A stretch of 64,000 nt of DNA from NCBI GenBank assembly GCA_902793325.1, contig CADBCY010000011.1, positions 1-64,000 of the forward strand, in the 5' to 3' direction. Below are positions 8,473 to 16,048 of the stretch, piece by piece. How positions within the stretch are numbered: position 1 is the first letter of the stretch; each line of letters opens with the position of its first letter. Under the pieces are notes generated by a model. That model made no database searches and was not told the origin of the DNA. It saw nothing but the letters and a program-made list of their open reading frames with translations. Both the position numbers and the translations under genes were made by a program. Origin of the DNA: an uncultured Eubacteriales bacterium (GTDB lineage Bacteria; Bacillota; Clostridia; Christensenellales; Aristaeellaceae).

Positions 8473-9270
8473 ATGGGCATCTTCGACAAGGCCAGGAGCG
8501 GCATCGTCGCCCGGAAGGCCTACAAGACCTACACCGAGGCGGTATCGCTGGCCGGCAAGGGCCAGCCGGAGGCGGCGAAGGAGAAGTACCAGAGCGCCCT
8601 CGGGCAGTACGCGGAGGCGGTGCGCCTGGGCGGCCAGACGGCCAACACCTGCCTGAGCTACGCGCTGCTGCTGATGCGCGAGGGCGATTTTGAAAAGTCA
8701 AAGGCGGTCATGCAGGACATAAGCCGCTGGCCGAACCTCGCGGACGACGCGCGCTTCCAACTGCGCATACAGTATTCCATACTGCTGTGGAAGACCGGCG
8801 AGCTGGACGAAGCCATCGCCACCATCCGGCGCGCCGCGGCGACGAAGATGAACGGCGCGGTGTACTCCACGCTGGGCATGTACCTGGTGGACAAGGCGCG
8901 GCAGACCGGCGACTTCGAAGAGGCCCTGGCGTTCAACGAGAAGGCCATGGACTACGACGACGAGGACGGCGATATCCTGGACAACATGGCGCGCCTCAAC
9001 GAGATCATGGCGGATGCGGAGGCGTCAAACGGCGCTTCTGCCGAGGCCGCGGAGCATCGCGCCAGGGCAAAGGCGCTGTACGAAAAGGCCCACGAGCGCA
9101 GGCCGCGGCAAATCACCACGATCTACGACCTGGGCCGGATGTACCAGCGCGACGGCGAGCTCGACAAGGCGCGGGCGCTGCTTAGCGGCGCCGACAGGCT
9201 GTACTACTCCGCCGTCTGCCCGGTCACGCGGGAGCAGATGGAGGCGCTGTGCAGGGAAGTCGGCGTCTGA
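8473..9270 (+). CDS. Tetratricopeptide-repeat protein
   Basis: The 265-residue product is almost entirely helical and Ala/Glu-rich, with TPR-like units such as AEAVRLGG, DEAIATIRRAA, EEALAFNEKAMDYD and YEKAHERRPRQ. TPR proteins are scaffolds; no catalytic motif is visible. There is no signal peptide, so it is probably cytoplasmic. The start at 8473 is taken because a GGGTGGAG ribosome site lies just upstream and the same frame upstream overlaps yprB. The position 14 bp behind yprB indicates co-expression. Family function not recognised. Confidence 0.8.
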   Translation: MGIFDKARSGIVARKAYKTYTEAVSLAGKGQPEAAKEKYQSALGQYAEAVRLGGQTANTCLSYALLLMREGDFEKSKAVMQDISRWPNLADDARFQLRIQYSILLWKTGELDEAIATIRRAAATKMNGAVYSTLGMYLVDKARQTGDFEEALAFNEKAMDYDDEDGDILDNMARLNEIMADAEASNGASAEAAEHRARAKALYEKAHERRPRQITTIYDLGRMYQRDGELDKARALLSGADRLYYSAVCPVTREQMEALCREVGV

Positions 9271-9370
9271 CCGTCATTTTACCTGAAAGGTCGCCTTCAA
9301 TTGACGCTGCGTTCATATTCGCGGCGCATCATGGATCCGTGGAATCGCGCAGGGAAGGGAGCGCCCCGGC

Positions 9371-10219
9371 ATGTTCGGTTATATCGCCATCAACGCGGAG
9401 GCGCTGCCGAAAGAGCGCCAGGCGCGCTTTCGGGCGTTTTACTGCGGCCTGTGCCGCACCCTGCGGATGCGCCACGGCCTGACGGGCGCGGTCACGCTGA
9501 GCTACGACATGACCTTCCTGGCGATGCTGCTGAACGCGCTGTACGAGCCGGGCGAGCAGACCGGGCGGGAACGTTGCGCGACGCACCCCCTGAAGGCGCA
9601 CGAATACGCATGCTTTCCGGGGATGGAATACGCGGCGGACATGAACGTCGCCCTGGCCTGGCACAAGCTGCGGGACGACTGGCTGGACGACGGGAACGCC
9701 CTCTCCAGGGTGGAGGCGCGGCTGCTTCGGCGCGGCTACGAGCGCGCCGCCGCGACGCATTCCGAAAAGTGCGCCGCCATCGAGCGCTGGCTGGAGATCG
9801 TCCACGCGGAGGAAGCGAAGGGGGAGGGCGCCGGCCTCGACCGGCTGGTCAACGGTACCGGCGAGCTGCTGGGCACGCTGTTTGCGTGGCGGCGGGATGA
9901 CGTCTGGAACGACGAACTGCGGGCCGTCGGCGACGGCCTCGGGCGCTTCATCTACTTCATGGACGCCTACGAGGACCTGGCCGCCGATATCCGCAAGGGC
10001 CGGTTCAACCCGCTGAAATCCCTCGCGGAGCGCCCCGAATACGAGGAACTGTGCCGCAACGCCATGCTGGGCATGATGGCCGACGCCACCGACGCCTTCG
10101 AGCGCCTGCCTGTGGTGCTGGACGCGGACATCCTGCGAAACATACTGTACTCCGGCGTGTGGACCCGGTACGGCATGATCCAGAAGCGGCGCAGCAAGGA
10201 ACATAAAGGAGAAGAATGA
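9371..10219 (+). CDS. DUF5685 family protein
   Basis: This 282-residue protein begins [13 protein letters not shown] and has [17 protein letters not shown] soon after, the signature of the DUF5685 family of clostridial proteins of unknown function. The C-x2-C pair near residue 25 and further cysteines near 77-87 could hold a metal or be redox-active. The rest is helical, with acidic helices ([15 protein letters not shown]) reminiscent of phytoene synthase or four-helix proteins. It has a GGAAGGGAG ribosome site. The stop overlaps the start of the next gene (ATGATGA), so the DnaJ-domain protein is translationally coupled to it. Confidence 0.78.
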   Translation: MFGYIAINAEALPKERQARFRAFYCGLCRTLRMRHGLTGAVTLSYDMTFLAMLLNALYEPGEQTGRERCATHPLKAHEYACFPGMEYAADMNVALAWHKLRDDWLDDGNALSRVEARLLRRGYERAAATHSEKCAAIERWLEIVHAEEAKGEGAGLDRLVNGTGELLGTLFAWRRDDVWNDELRAVGDGLGRFIYFMDAYEDLAADIRKGRFNPLKSLAERPEYEELCRNAMLGMMADATDAFERLPVVLDADILRNILYSGVWTRYGMIQKRRSKEHKGEE

Positions 10220-10854
10220 TGCAGGATCCCTATCGCACGCTGGGCGTGTCGCCCTCCGCCTCGGACGAAGAGGTGAAGAAGGCCTATCGCGCGCTCGCGA
10301 AGAAATACCATCCGGACGTCAACGCCAGCGATTCCGGCGCCGAGGCCCGCATGAAGGAGATCAACGAGGCGTATTCCACCATCATGAAGCAGCGCCGGGA
10401 GGGAAACTCCGGCGGCGCCTATGGCGGATACGGCTCGACCGGGTACGGCGGGACCGGCTACGGCTACAGCTCCAGCCCGCAGATGCAGGCGGCGCGCAAC
10501 TACATCCGCGCGCGCCACTATGCGGAAGCCGCCCACGTGCTGGAGGAGATACGGGACCGCACCGCCGAGTGGTACTTCCTCTACGGCGAGGTCAGCCTGG
10601 GCATGGGCAACCGCGTGGCGGCGCTGAACTACGCCCAGCGCGCGGTCAGCATGGATCCCAACAACTTCGAATACCACGCTCTGCTCAGCCGCATTCAGGG
10701 CGGCGCGCAGTATTACCAGAGCCGCAGCGCGGAGCAGGGCTACGGCGTTCCCACCGCCATCTGCGGCGACCCCGTGAGCTGCTGCATGTCGCAGTTGCTT
10801 CTGAACATGCTCTGCAACTGCTGTTGCGGCTGCGGCATGGGGCGGGGCTGCTGA
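10216..10854 (+). CDS. DnaJ-domain protein with cysteine-cluster tail
   Basis: Residues 3-65 are a J domain with the HPD tripeptide at 32-34 and helices II and III intact, so it can be expected to stimulate an Hsp70. A Gly/Tyr-rich linker follows (about 70-90), then a helical TPR-like section. The last 30 residues contain nine cysteines, including a CNCCCGC run, which could bind metal or carry a lipid anchor; this tail is not the DnaJ zinc finger of CxxCxGxG type. It is not the housekeeping DnaJ. Its start overlaps the stop of the DUF5685 gene, which suggests the two products work together. Confidence 0.82.
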   Translation: MMQDPYRTLGVSPSASDEEVKKAYRALAKKYHPDVNASDSGAEARMKEINEAYSTIMKQRREGNSGGAYGGYGSTGYGGTGYGYSSSPQMQAARNYIRARHYAEAAHVLEEIRDRTAEWYFLYGEVSLGMGNRVAALNYAQRAVSMDPNNFEYHALLSRIQGGAQYYQSRSAEQGYGVPTAICGDPVSCCMSQLLLNMLCNCCCGCGMGRGC

Positions 10855-10881
10855 CGGGGGCCTGAAAGGAGATACGGACAC

Positions 10882-11295
10882 ATGACATTCTGGCAAAGGC
10901 TTCGCAACGGCGTACAGCAGCTGATGTACGGCCGCCACGGTGCGGACGAGTTCTCGCTGGCGCTGCTGATCTTCGGCATGATCCTGTCGCTGCTGGGCGG
11001 CATCACGCGCTTTCCCGTGCTCGATCTGCTGGGCATGGCGACGTATGTCTATTCGCTGTACCGCATGTTTTCCAAGAACCTCGCGAAGCGCACCGCCGAG
11101 AACCAGAAGTTCGTCGGCCTGTGGTCGGGCGCCATCGGCGGCGTCAGGCAGTTCTTCGTGCGGCTCAGGAACCAGCGCAACTACAAGTACTTCAAGTGTC
11201 CCGAGTGCCACGCGCGCCTGCGCCTGCCGCGCAAGGTGGGCGAGGTGACGGTCACCTGCGGCAAGTGCAAGCACGCATTCAAGCAAAAGGCGTGA
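10882..11295 (+). CDS. Small membrane protein with C-terminal zinc ribbon
   Basis: The 137-residue product has two probable transmembrane helices (about 26-42 and 47-62), then a basic linker and a zinc-ribbon-like C-terminus with C-x2-C (KCPECHARL region) and C-x2-C (CGKCKH) pairs about 20 residues apart. It resembles small clostridial proteins annotated as zinc-finger membrane proteins; no function is assigned. It lies 27 bp behind the DnaJ-domain gene and 22 bp before the DUF6062 gene, with a GAAAGGAG ribosome site, so it belongs to the same transcript. Confidence 0.78.
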   Translation: MTFWQRLRNGVQQLMYGRHGADEFSLALLIFGMILSLLGGITRFPVLDLLGMATYVYSLYRMFSKNLAKRTAENQKFVGLWSGAIGGVRQFFVRLRNQRNYKYFKCPECHARLRLPRKVGEVTVTCGKCKHAFKQKA

Positions 11296-11317
11296 CGCGC
11301 GCCGGGGAGGCGACGAC

Positions 11318-12079
11318 ATGAAGATGCACATCGATACCGCGCCCGTATGGGAGGCGTACAGGACGGACTGCGAATGCCCGCTGTGCCTGCTGAATGCCGG
11401 CGTGGAACAGGGCGGCGTGGAATACTTCCTCGGCGAATCGGTCATGGAGCCCGACCAGCGCATCGAGGTGAACGAAAAGGGTTTCTGCGCGCGCCATTTC
11501 CGGCAGATGTACGACGCCGGCAACCGCCTGGGGCTTGCGCTGATGTCGCAGACCTACATGAAGCAGACGCTGGACAAACTTCGGAAGAACGCTGAAAAGC
11601 AGCGGGAATGCGCTGCGGCGGAGGCGGGGAAGACCGTGTTCAGGCGCTTCGGCGGGCGCAAGGGCGACGCCATGCAGGGCCCGATGGACGAGTTGAAGGC
11701 CCTGATGGATACCTGTGTGTTCTGCGAGCGCGTGCGCCGGACCATGGAGCGATACGTCTACACCATACTGTATATGTATAAAAACGAGGCGGAGTTTCCC
11801 GCGCTGCTGAAGAAGTCGCGCGGGCTGTGCCTGAAGCATTACGCGGAGCTGCTGGAAACCGCGCCGAAGCACCTGCACGGCGACGCGCTGAAGCATTTTG
11901 TCGATGACCTTACAAATGTAGAGGCGCAGAATCTGGAGCGCCTGTCGGGCGAAGTCGACTGGTTCATCAAAAAGTTTGACTATCGCAACCAGAACGAGAG
12001 CTGGGGCACCAGCCGCGACGCCGTCCGCCGCGCCGTGAACAAGCTGCGCTGGCAGGTGGTGAACGAGGACGAGGATTGA
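11318..12079 (+). CDS. DUF6062 family protein with duplicated Cys/His sites
   Basis: The 253-residue product matches the clostridial DUF6062 family. It shows an internal duplication: C20-x2-C23 with C57-x2-H60, and C133-x2-C136 with C171-x2-H174. The intervals between the pairs are nearly equal, so each half probably forms one zinc site. No catalytic signature or signal peptide is visible. It is the last gene of the run starting at 7316; the next gene has its own promoter only a few bases after the stop. Function unknown. Confidence 0.78.
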   Translation: MKMHIDTAPVWEAYRTDCECPLCLLNAGVEQGGVEYFLGESVMEPDQRIEVNEKGFCARHFRQMYDAGNRLGLALMSQTYMKQTLDKLRKNAEKQRECAAAEAGKTVFRRFGGRKGDAMQGPMDELKALMDTCVFCERVRRTMERYVYTILYMYKNEAEFPALLKKSRGLCLKHYAELLETAPKHLHGDALKHFVDDLTNVEAQNLERLSGEVDWFIKKFDYRNQNESWGTSRDAVRRAVNKLRWQVVNEDED

Positions 12080-12080
12080 T

Positions 12081-12108
12081 TTGCTTTTTTCCGAAACCGT
12101 GTTATAAT
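12081..12108 (+). promoter_or_regulatory. Sigma-A promoter of the small Cys-rich gene
   Basis: TTGCTT (12081-12086) and TATAAT (12103-12108) are spaced by 16 bp. The start point near 12115 leaves a leader of about 28 nt with GGAGG before the ATG at 12143. Confidence 0.72.
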
Positions 12109-12142
12109 GAAACAGACCGGCAAAGAATCATGGAGGCCGAAA

Positions 12143-12409
12143 ATGCCCAAGTATTGCGTACTGGACGAGGGAAAGCTGTGCGACGATTGCGGGGAGTGCA
12201 GCGTGTGCGACCTCGATCCGAACAAGATCTGCGACAACTGCATGAAGTGCCTGCAGACCGGCGCGGATTACAACGCCATCGAAGTGGATGAAATCATCGA
12301 CGACGGTACCGGCAGCGAGGCCTATGCACAGCTTCGCAGGGATCTCGAGGAACTCGCCGACGGCGAACAGCCCTTTGACTGCTTCAGCCGGAAGCGCCCG
12401 GAGGAATGA
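12143..12409 (+). CDS. Small cysteine-rich protein, unknown function
   Basis: The 88-residue product has eight cysteines between residues 5 and 38, arranged as C-x2-C-x2-C-x2-C and then C-x2-C-x2-C, a ferredoxin-like or zinc-binding density. An acidic helical tail follows. I do not recognise a named family. The ATG at 12143 is chosen for GGAGG upstream; an in-frame ATG at 12107 lies inside the -10 box of the promoter and cannot be used. A short hairpin (12427-12448) without a U-tract follows the stop. Confidence 0.75.
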   Translation: MPKYCVLDEGKLCDDCGECSVCDLDPNKICDNCMKCLQTGADYNAIEVDEIIDDGTGSEAYAQLRRDLEELADGEQPFDCFSRKRPEE

Positions 12410-12472
12410 CGAGCGACGAAGCGCGGCCGGGGGATGATCGTTCCCCGGCATATGCTTCCGCCTTAATCTATG

Positions 12473-12492
12473 CGCAAAAGACAGCTTTTGCG
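12473..12492. promoter_or_regulatory. Perfect palindrome upstream of the Xer-type gene
   Basis: CGCAAAAG (12473-12480) and CTTTTGCG (12485-12492) are perfect inverted arms around ACAG, 36 bp before the recombinase ATG. It has no U-tract, so it is more likely a protein binding site than a terminator. It lacks the 11-6-11 layout of a dif site. Confidence 0.4.
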
Positions 12493-12527
12493 AAAAGATA
12501 TGACCTGTTTTGGAGGATTGCCCGCCC

Positions 12528-13598
12528 ATGCCCACGTATTCCGAGGAACGCGCCAACGAATTACAACTGCTGACCCGCGCGGCGCTCCGTGAGCTCCCGG
12601 AGGTCTGCTTTGACTTCATGCGCGCCATCGACGCCACCACGCAGCCGTTGACGCGCTACGCTTATGCGTCCGACCTCAAACTGTTCTTCGGCTTTCTGAC
12701 GGACGAGATGCCGAAGTTTTCCGGCAAGCCGGTCGCTGCGCTGGACGTGTCTGACCTGGCGAAGGTTACGTCCCGGGACATCTACATGTACCTGGACTAC
12801 CTCACCCTGTATTTCAAGCACGATGCGCAGATCACCAACGCCGAGCTCGGCAAAATGCGCAAGTTGTCGTCTTTACGCAGTTTTTACAAATTTCTCTACA
12901 AAAACGGTTACATTGACGCCGATCCCGCCTCGCTGGTGGACATGCCCAAGCGGCACCAGAAGCCCATCATCCGCCTCGAAATCGACGAGGTGGCGCGGAT
13001 GCTGGACCTGGTGGAGTCCGGCGAGAAGCTCTCGGACCGCCAGAAGAAGTACAACGAGCACACCCGGCTGCGCGACCTGGCCATACTCACCCTGTTCCTG
13101 GGCACGGGCATCCGCGTGAGCGAGCTGGTCGGCATCAATGTGGACGACGTGGACTTCAGCATCAACGGTTTCCTGGTCACCCGCAAGGGCGGCAACCAGG
13201 CCATACTCTACTTCCCGGACGAGGTCGCCGGCGTGCTGAAGGACTACCTGAAGCTCCGCCGCACGCTGACGCCACAGCCCGGCCACGAGGAGGCGCTGTT
13301 CCTGTCGCTGCAGAACCGCCGCATTTCCGTGCGCGCCGTGCAGGTCATGGTGAAGAAATACGCCACGCAGGCCGCGCCGCTGAAGCAGCATTTGAGCCCG
13401 CACAAGCTGCGCAGCACCTTCGGCACGAACCTCTACCACGAGACCGGGGATATCTACCTGGTGGCGGACGTGCTCGGCCACAGCGACGTGAACACCACCC
13501 GCAGGCACTACGCCGCCATGTCCGACGACCGCCGCCGCATGGCCGCCCGAAAAGTCCGCCTGCGCGAGGATGCGCCGGAGGATGAATCCGAATCCTGA
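12528..13598 (+). CDS. Tyrosine recombinase, XerC/XerD type
   Basis: This 356-residue site-specific recombinase has the N-terminal SAM-like DNA-binding domain (about 20-130) and the catalytic domain with all expected residues: R196 (GTGIRVSEL), K220, H292 and R295 (SPHKLRSTF), H318 (LGHSDVNTT) and nucleophile Y328. It is somewhat longer than housekeeping XerC/D (about 300), mainly in an N-terminal extension and a charged C-terminal tail. It may be the chromosome-dimer recombinase or a paralogue; no dif site was identified and no mobile element adjoins. The ATG at 12528 follows GGAGG by 11 bases; an in-frame TTG at 12510 overlaps that site. Confidence 0.87.
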   Translation: MPTYSEERANELQLLTRAALRELPEVCFDFMRAIDATTQPLTRYAYASDLKLFFGFLTDEMPKFSGKPVAALDVSDLAKVTSRDIYMYLDYLTLYFKHDAQITNAELGKMRKLSSLRSFYKFLYKNGYIDADPASLVDMPKRHQKPIIRLEIDEVARMLDLVESGEKLSDRQKKYNEHTRLRDLAILTLFLGTGIRVSELVGINVDDVDFSINGFLVTRKGGNQAILYFPDEVAGVLKDYLKLRRTLTPQPGHEEALFLSLQNRRISVRAVQVMVKKYATQAAPLKQHLSPHKLRSTFGTNLYHETGDIYLVADVLGHSDVNTTRRHYAAMSDDRRRMAARKVRLREDAPEDESES

Positions 13599-13630
13599 TC
13601 CGACCCGGATGATAACCGGGATCAAAATGA

Positions 13631-13658
13631 CGAAGCGGAGGCGTTTGCCTCCGCTTCG
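13631..13658. terminator. Hairpin between convergent recombinase gene and rnhA
   Basis: A 12-bp perfect stem (13631-13642 with 13647-13658) with loop GTTT is followed by TCATTTTG on the minus strand and by a U-poor tract on the plus strand. It best fits termination of the long minus-strand operon ending with rnhA. Confidence 0.75.
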
Positions 13659-13662
13659 CTCA

Positions 13663-14109
13663 CTACAGATTCATGCGGTGCTGTTTGATCTCGCCGGTGG
13701 CGAGCTCGTCGCAGCGGTTGTTCAAGGGGTTGTCCGCGTGGCCCCTGACCTTGATCCAGCGGATGCTGTGCGTGCGGTCGAATTCCAGCAGGCGCTGCCA
13801 AAGGTCCTGGTTTTCCACGGGCTTCTTGTCGCTCTTGCGCCAGCCGTTGCGCTGCCAGCTCTCCAGCCAGCGCTTCTGGAAGGCGTTCACCAGGTAGGCG
13901 CTGTCGGAGTATACGCTGACCTCGCAGGGCTCCTTCAGGCGCATCAACGCCTGGATCGGCGCGATCAGCTCCATGCGGTTGTTGGTGGTGTGTTCCTCGT
14001 AGCCGGAGATCTCCAGCTTCTTGTCCTTGTACATCAGGATCGCGCCCCAGCCGCCCGGGCCGGGATTGCCGGAACACGCGCCGTCGGTGTAGATGATGAC
14101 CTGCTTCAA
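13663..14109 (-). CDS. rnhA: Ribonuclease HI
   Basis: RNase HI cleaves the RNA strand of RNA-DNA hybrids. The 148-residue product has the catalytic acids D9 (YTDGAC), E47 (RMELIA), D69 (YSDSAY) and D134 (CDELA), and the conserved H124. It is the full-length bacterial type without the N-terminal hybrid-binding domain. The start is TTG at 14109, embedded in the stop of the upstream lipoprotein gene, with GAGGAGG seven bases before it. It is the last gene of the minus-strand operon that begins near 26.5 kb, and a hairpin follows. Confidence 0.95.
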   Translation of the reverse strand: MKQVIIYTDGACSGNPGPGGWGAILMYKDKKLEISGYEEHTTNNRMELIAPIQALMRLKEPCEVSVYSDSAYLVNAFQKRWLESWQRNGWRKSDKKPVENQDLWQRLLEFDRTHSIRWIKVRGHADNPLNNRCDELATGEIKQHRMNL

Positions 14110-15071
14110 TGCGCGGCCTCCTCGTTTGCGGATTCGGCGGCGTCAAACGCCGCGCGCAGCGCCCGCGCGTTGTCCCGCTGGGCCTGCAGATAGGTCTCGA
14201 AGCCCGCTTCCTCATGGCGCGTGGACAGGATATCCAGCCGCGCCACGCAGAAGCCGGCGTCCTCCAGCGCGCGCACGAAGCCCGGCGGCGCCTGTCGCTC
14301 GGTCAGCACGACCTTTGCGCCGGACGCCTGCAACCGCTCCACGCACGCCTTCAATGCATCGTCGTAGAGCGCGACGCCGCTCTCGCGATCGATCCACGCC
14401 GCGACGTCGAGCCCGTAATCCTGCGCCGTGTAGATCAGCGCCTCGTTCATCAGCGCCACGGGCTTGCCGTCGAGGTCGCCCGCGATGGCGTGAAGCTCCC
14501 CGGCCAGCGCATCCAGCTTCGCGGCGGCGTCGTCGGCGTTTTGCGCGTAGGATTCGGAATAGTCCGGGTCCAGCGTCAGCATGGCCGCGGCGACGCTCTC
14601 CACGATCTGCTTTGCGCCGTCGACGGACATGTACAGGTGCGGGTTCGGGCCGTCGAGATGGGATTCGGATTCGCCGCTCCCGTGGGCCGTGGACGCATTG
14701 TAGAGCGGCAGGTTGTACAGCACCGCCGACACCGCGGGACCGCCCTCGCCCAGCGCAAACAGCGCGCTTTCGAAGGATTCCAGGCCGCGCCCACCGGCGA
14801 TGACCGCGTCGGCGGTCCCCAGAAGCGCCCTGTCCCAGTCGGACAGCGCATAGCTTCGCAGGCACCCGTCCTGGGGCTGCACCAGGCAGCGCAGCCGAAT
14901 GCCCGGAACGTCCCGAAGCACCGCGTCGGCCATGGCGTACAGCGGATAGACCGTGGCGTAGATCACGGCGTCCTCGGCGCCCTCCGGGATCACGGGTCGA
15001 CACCCGCACAGCGCCAGCGTCGCGAGCATCAAAAGCGCCGCCATTGCGCGATATCTCCGTTTCTTGCCCAT
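14106..15071 (-). CDS. TroA/ZnuA-like lipoprotein with altered metal ligands
   Basis: The 321-residue product has a lipoprotein signal with lipobox LCGC (Cys about 24) and the overall pattern of cluster A-I metal-binding proteins of ABC transporters: YATVYPLYAMADAV, a linker helix around 165-200, and the C-terminal lobe. Family members bind Zn or Mn through three His and an acid. Here the first His position reads Q-D-G (family PHxYE), the third reads N-E-A (family H-x-AF), and only NPHLY is kept. Metal binding in the usual way is doubtful. No permease or ATPase adjoins it. It lies 24 bp behind miaA and overlaps rnhA. A diverged or repurposed extracytoplasmic binding protein is my best reading. 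Confidence 0.75.
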   Translation of the reverse strand: MGKKRRYRAMAALLMLATLALCGCRPVIPEGAEDAVIYATVYPLYAMADAVLRDVPGIRLRCLVQPQDGCLRSYALSDWDRALLGTADAVIAGGRGLESFESALFALGEGGPAVSAVLYNLPLYNASTAHGSGESESHLDGPNPHLYMSVDGAKQIVESVAAAMLTLDPDYSESYAQNADDAAAKLDALAGELHAIAGDLDGKPVALMNEALIYTAQDYGLDVAAWIDRESGVALYDDALKACVERLQASGAKVVLTERQAPPGFVRALEDAGFCVARLDILSTRHEEAGFETYLQAQRDNARALRAAFDAAESANEEAAH

Positions 15072-15094
15072 AGATACAACAGAATATGGTCTGT

Positions 15095-16048
15095 TTAGAC
15101 CGATGTCTCTTTTTCGATGATCGCCCGCATCCGCTCTGCCAGCGCCGTGGCGCTTTCACCTTCGGCGGGCAGCCAGCGCACGCGGCCGTCCCGGCGGAAC
15201 CAGGTCAGCTGGCGCTTGGCGAAATTGCGGGATGCCTTCTTGACCTCGTCGATGGCCTCCGCCATGGATATCTCCCCGCGCAGCGCCGCGGCGACCTGCC
15301 GGTACCCGATGGCCTGCATGGCCGTGGGATGCCGGGCGTCGTCCGCCATCAGCGCGCGCACCTCGTCGACCAGTCCGGCCGCCACCATGGCGTCCACGCG
15401 CGCGTCAATGCGCCGGTAGAGCGCCTCCCGCGGCCAGTCCAGCCCGAAGATCACTTCGCGGAACGCCCCGCTGCGCTGCCTGTCCCTGCGCGTGTGCTCC
15501 GTCTGCGTCATGCCGGTGAGCCGGTAGATCTCAATGGCCCGGCTCACGCGCCTTACATCGTTTTCATGGAGGCGCGCCGCGGATTCGGGGTCGATCTCCT
15601 CCAGCATGCGGTGGAGCCTGCGCCGGCCGCCGGGTTCGTCCGCGGCGGCGAGCAACTGCGCGTGCATCGCCTCGTCGCTCTGGCGGGAGAAGCTCATGGG
15701 CCGGGTGACGGCGTCGATGTAGAGCCCCGTGCCGCCGCAGAGCACCGGCAGCTTGCCGCGGGCGCGGATGTCCGCGATACAGGCCGTGGCCGCCGCCCGG
15801 TAGGCGTCGGCGGTGTAGCGCGCGGACGGCTCCACGCAGCCCATCATGTGGTGCGGGATGCCCTGGCGCTCCGCCTCAGTGGGCACGGCGGAGAGCACCT
15901 CCATGCCGCGATAGACCTGCATGGAATCCGCAGAGACCACCTCGCCGTCCATCAACCGGCACAGCGCCACGGCACAGGCCGTCTTGCCGGAGGCCGTCGG
16001 CCCGGCGATCACGGGCAGCAGCGGCTTTTCGTTGTACTGCATGTTCAT
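15095..16048 (-). CDS. miaA: tRNA dimethylallyltransferase
   Basis: MiaA transfers dimethylallyl from DMAPP to N6 of A37 in tRNAs reading UNN codons. The 317-residue product has the P-loop GPTASGKT (near 16-23), the SADSMQVYRGM segment, GGTGLY, and the C-terminal KRQLTWFRRD motif. Its ATG overlaps the mutL stop (ATGA), so translation is coupled. MiaB, which methylthiolates the same nucleotide, is encoded in the same operon five genes upstream, so the two sequential modification enzymes are co-regulated. Confidence 0.96.
   Translation of the reverse strand: MNMQYNEKPLLPVIAGPTASGKTACAVALCRLMDGEVVSADSMQVYRGMEVLSAVPTEAERQGIPHHMMGCVEPSARYTADAYRAAATACIADIRARGKLPVLCGGTGLYIDAVTRPMSFSRQSDEAMHAQLLAAADEPGGRRRLHRMLEEIDPESAARLHENDVRRVSRAIEIYRLTGMTQTEHTRRDRQRSGAFREVIFGLDWPREALYRRIDARVDAMVAAGLVDEVRALMADDARHPTAMQAIGYRQVAAALRGEISMAEAIDEVKKASRNFAKRQLTWFRRDGRVRWLPAEGESATALAERMRAIIEKETSV

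Noticed and set aside
12473..12492. dif site for Xer recombination
   Set aside because: The palindrome has 8-bp arms and a 4-bp centre and no similarity to the 28-bp dif consensus.
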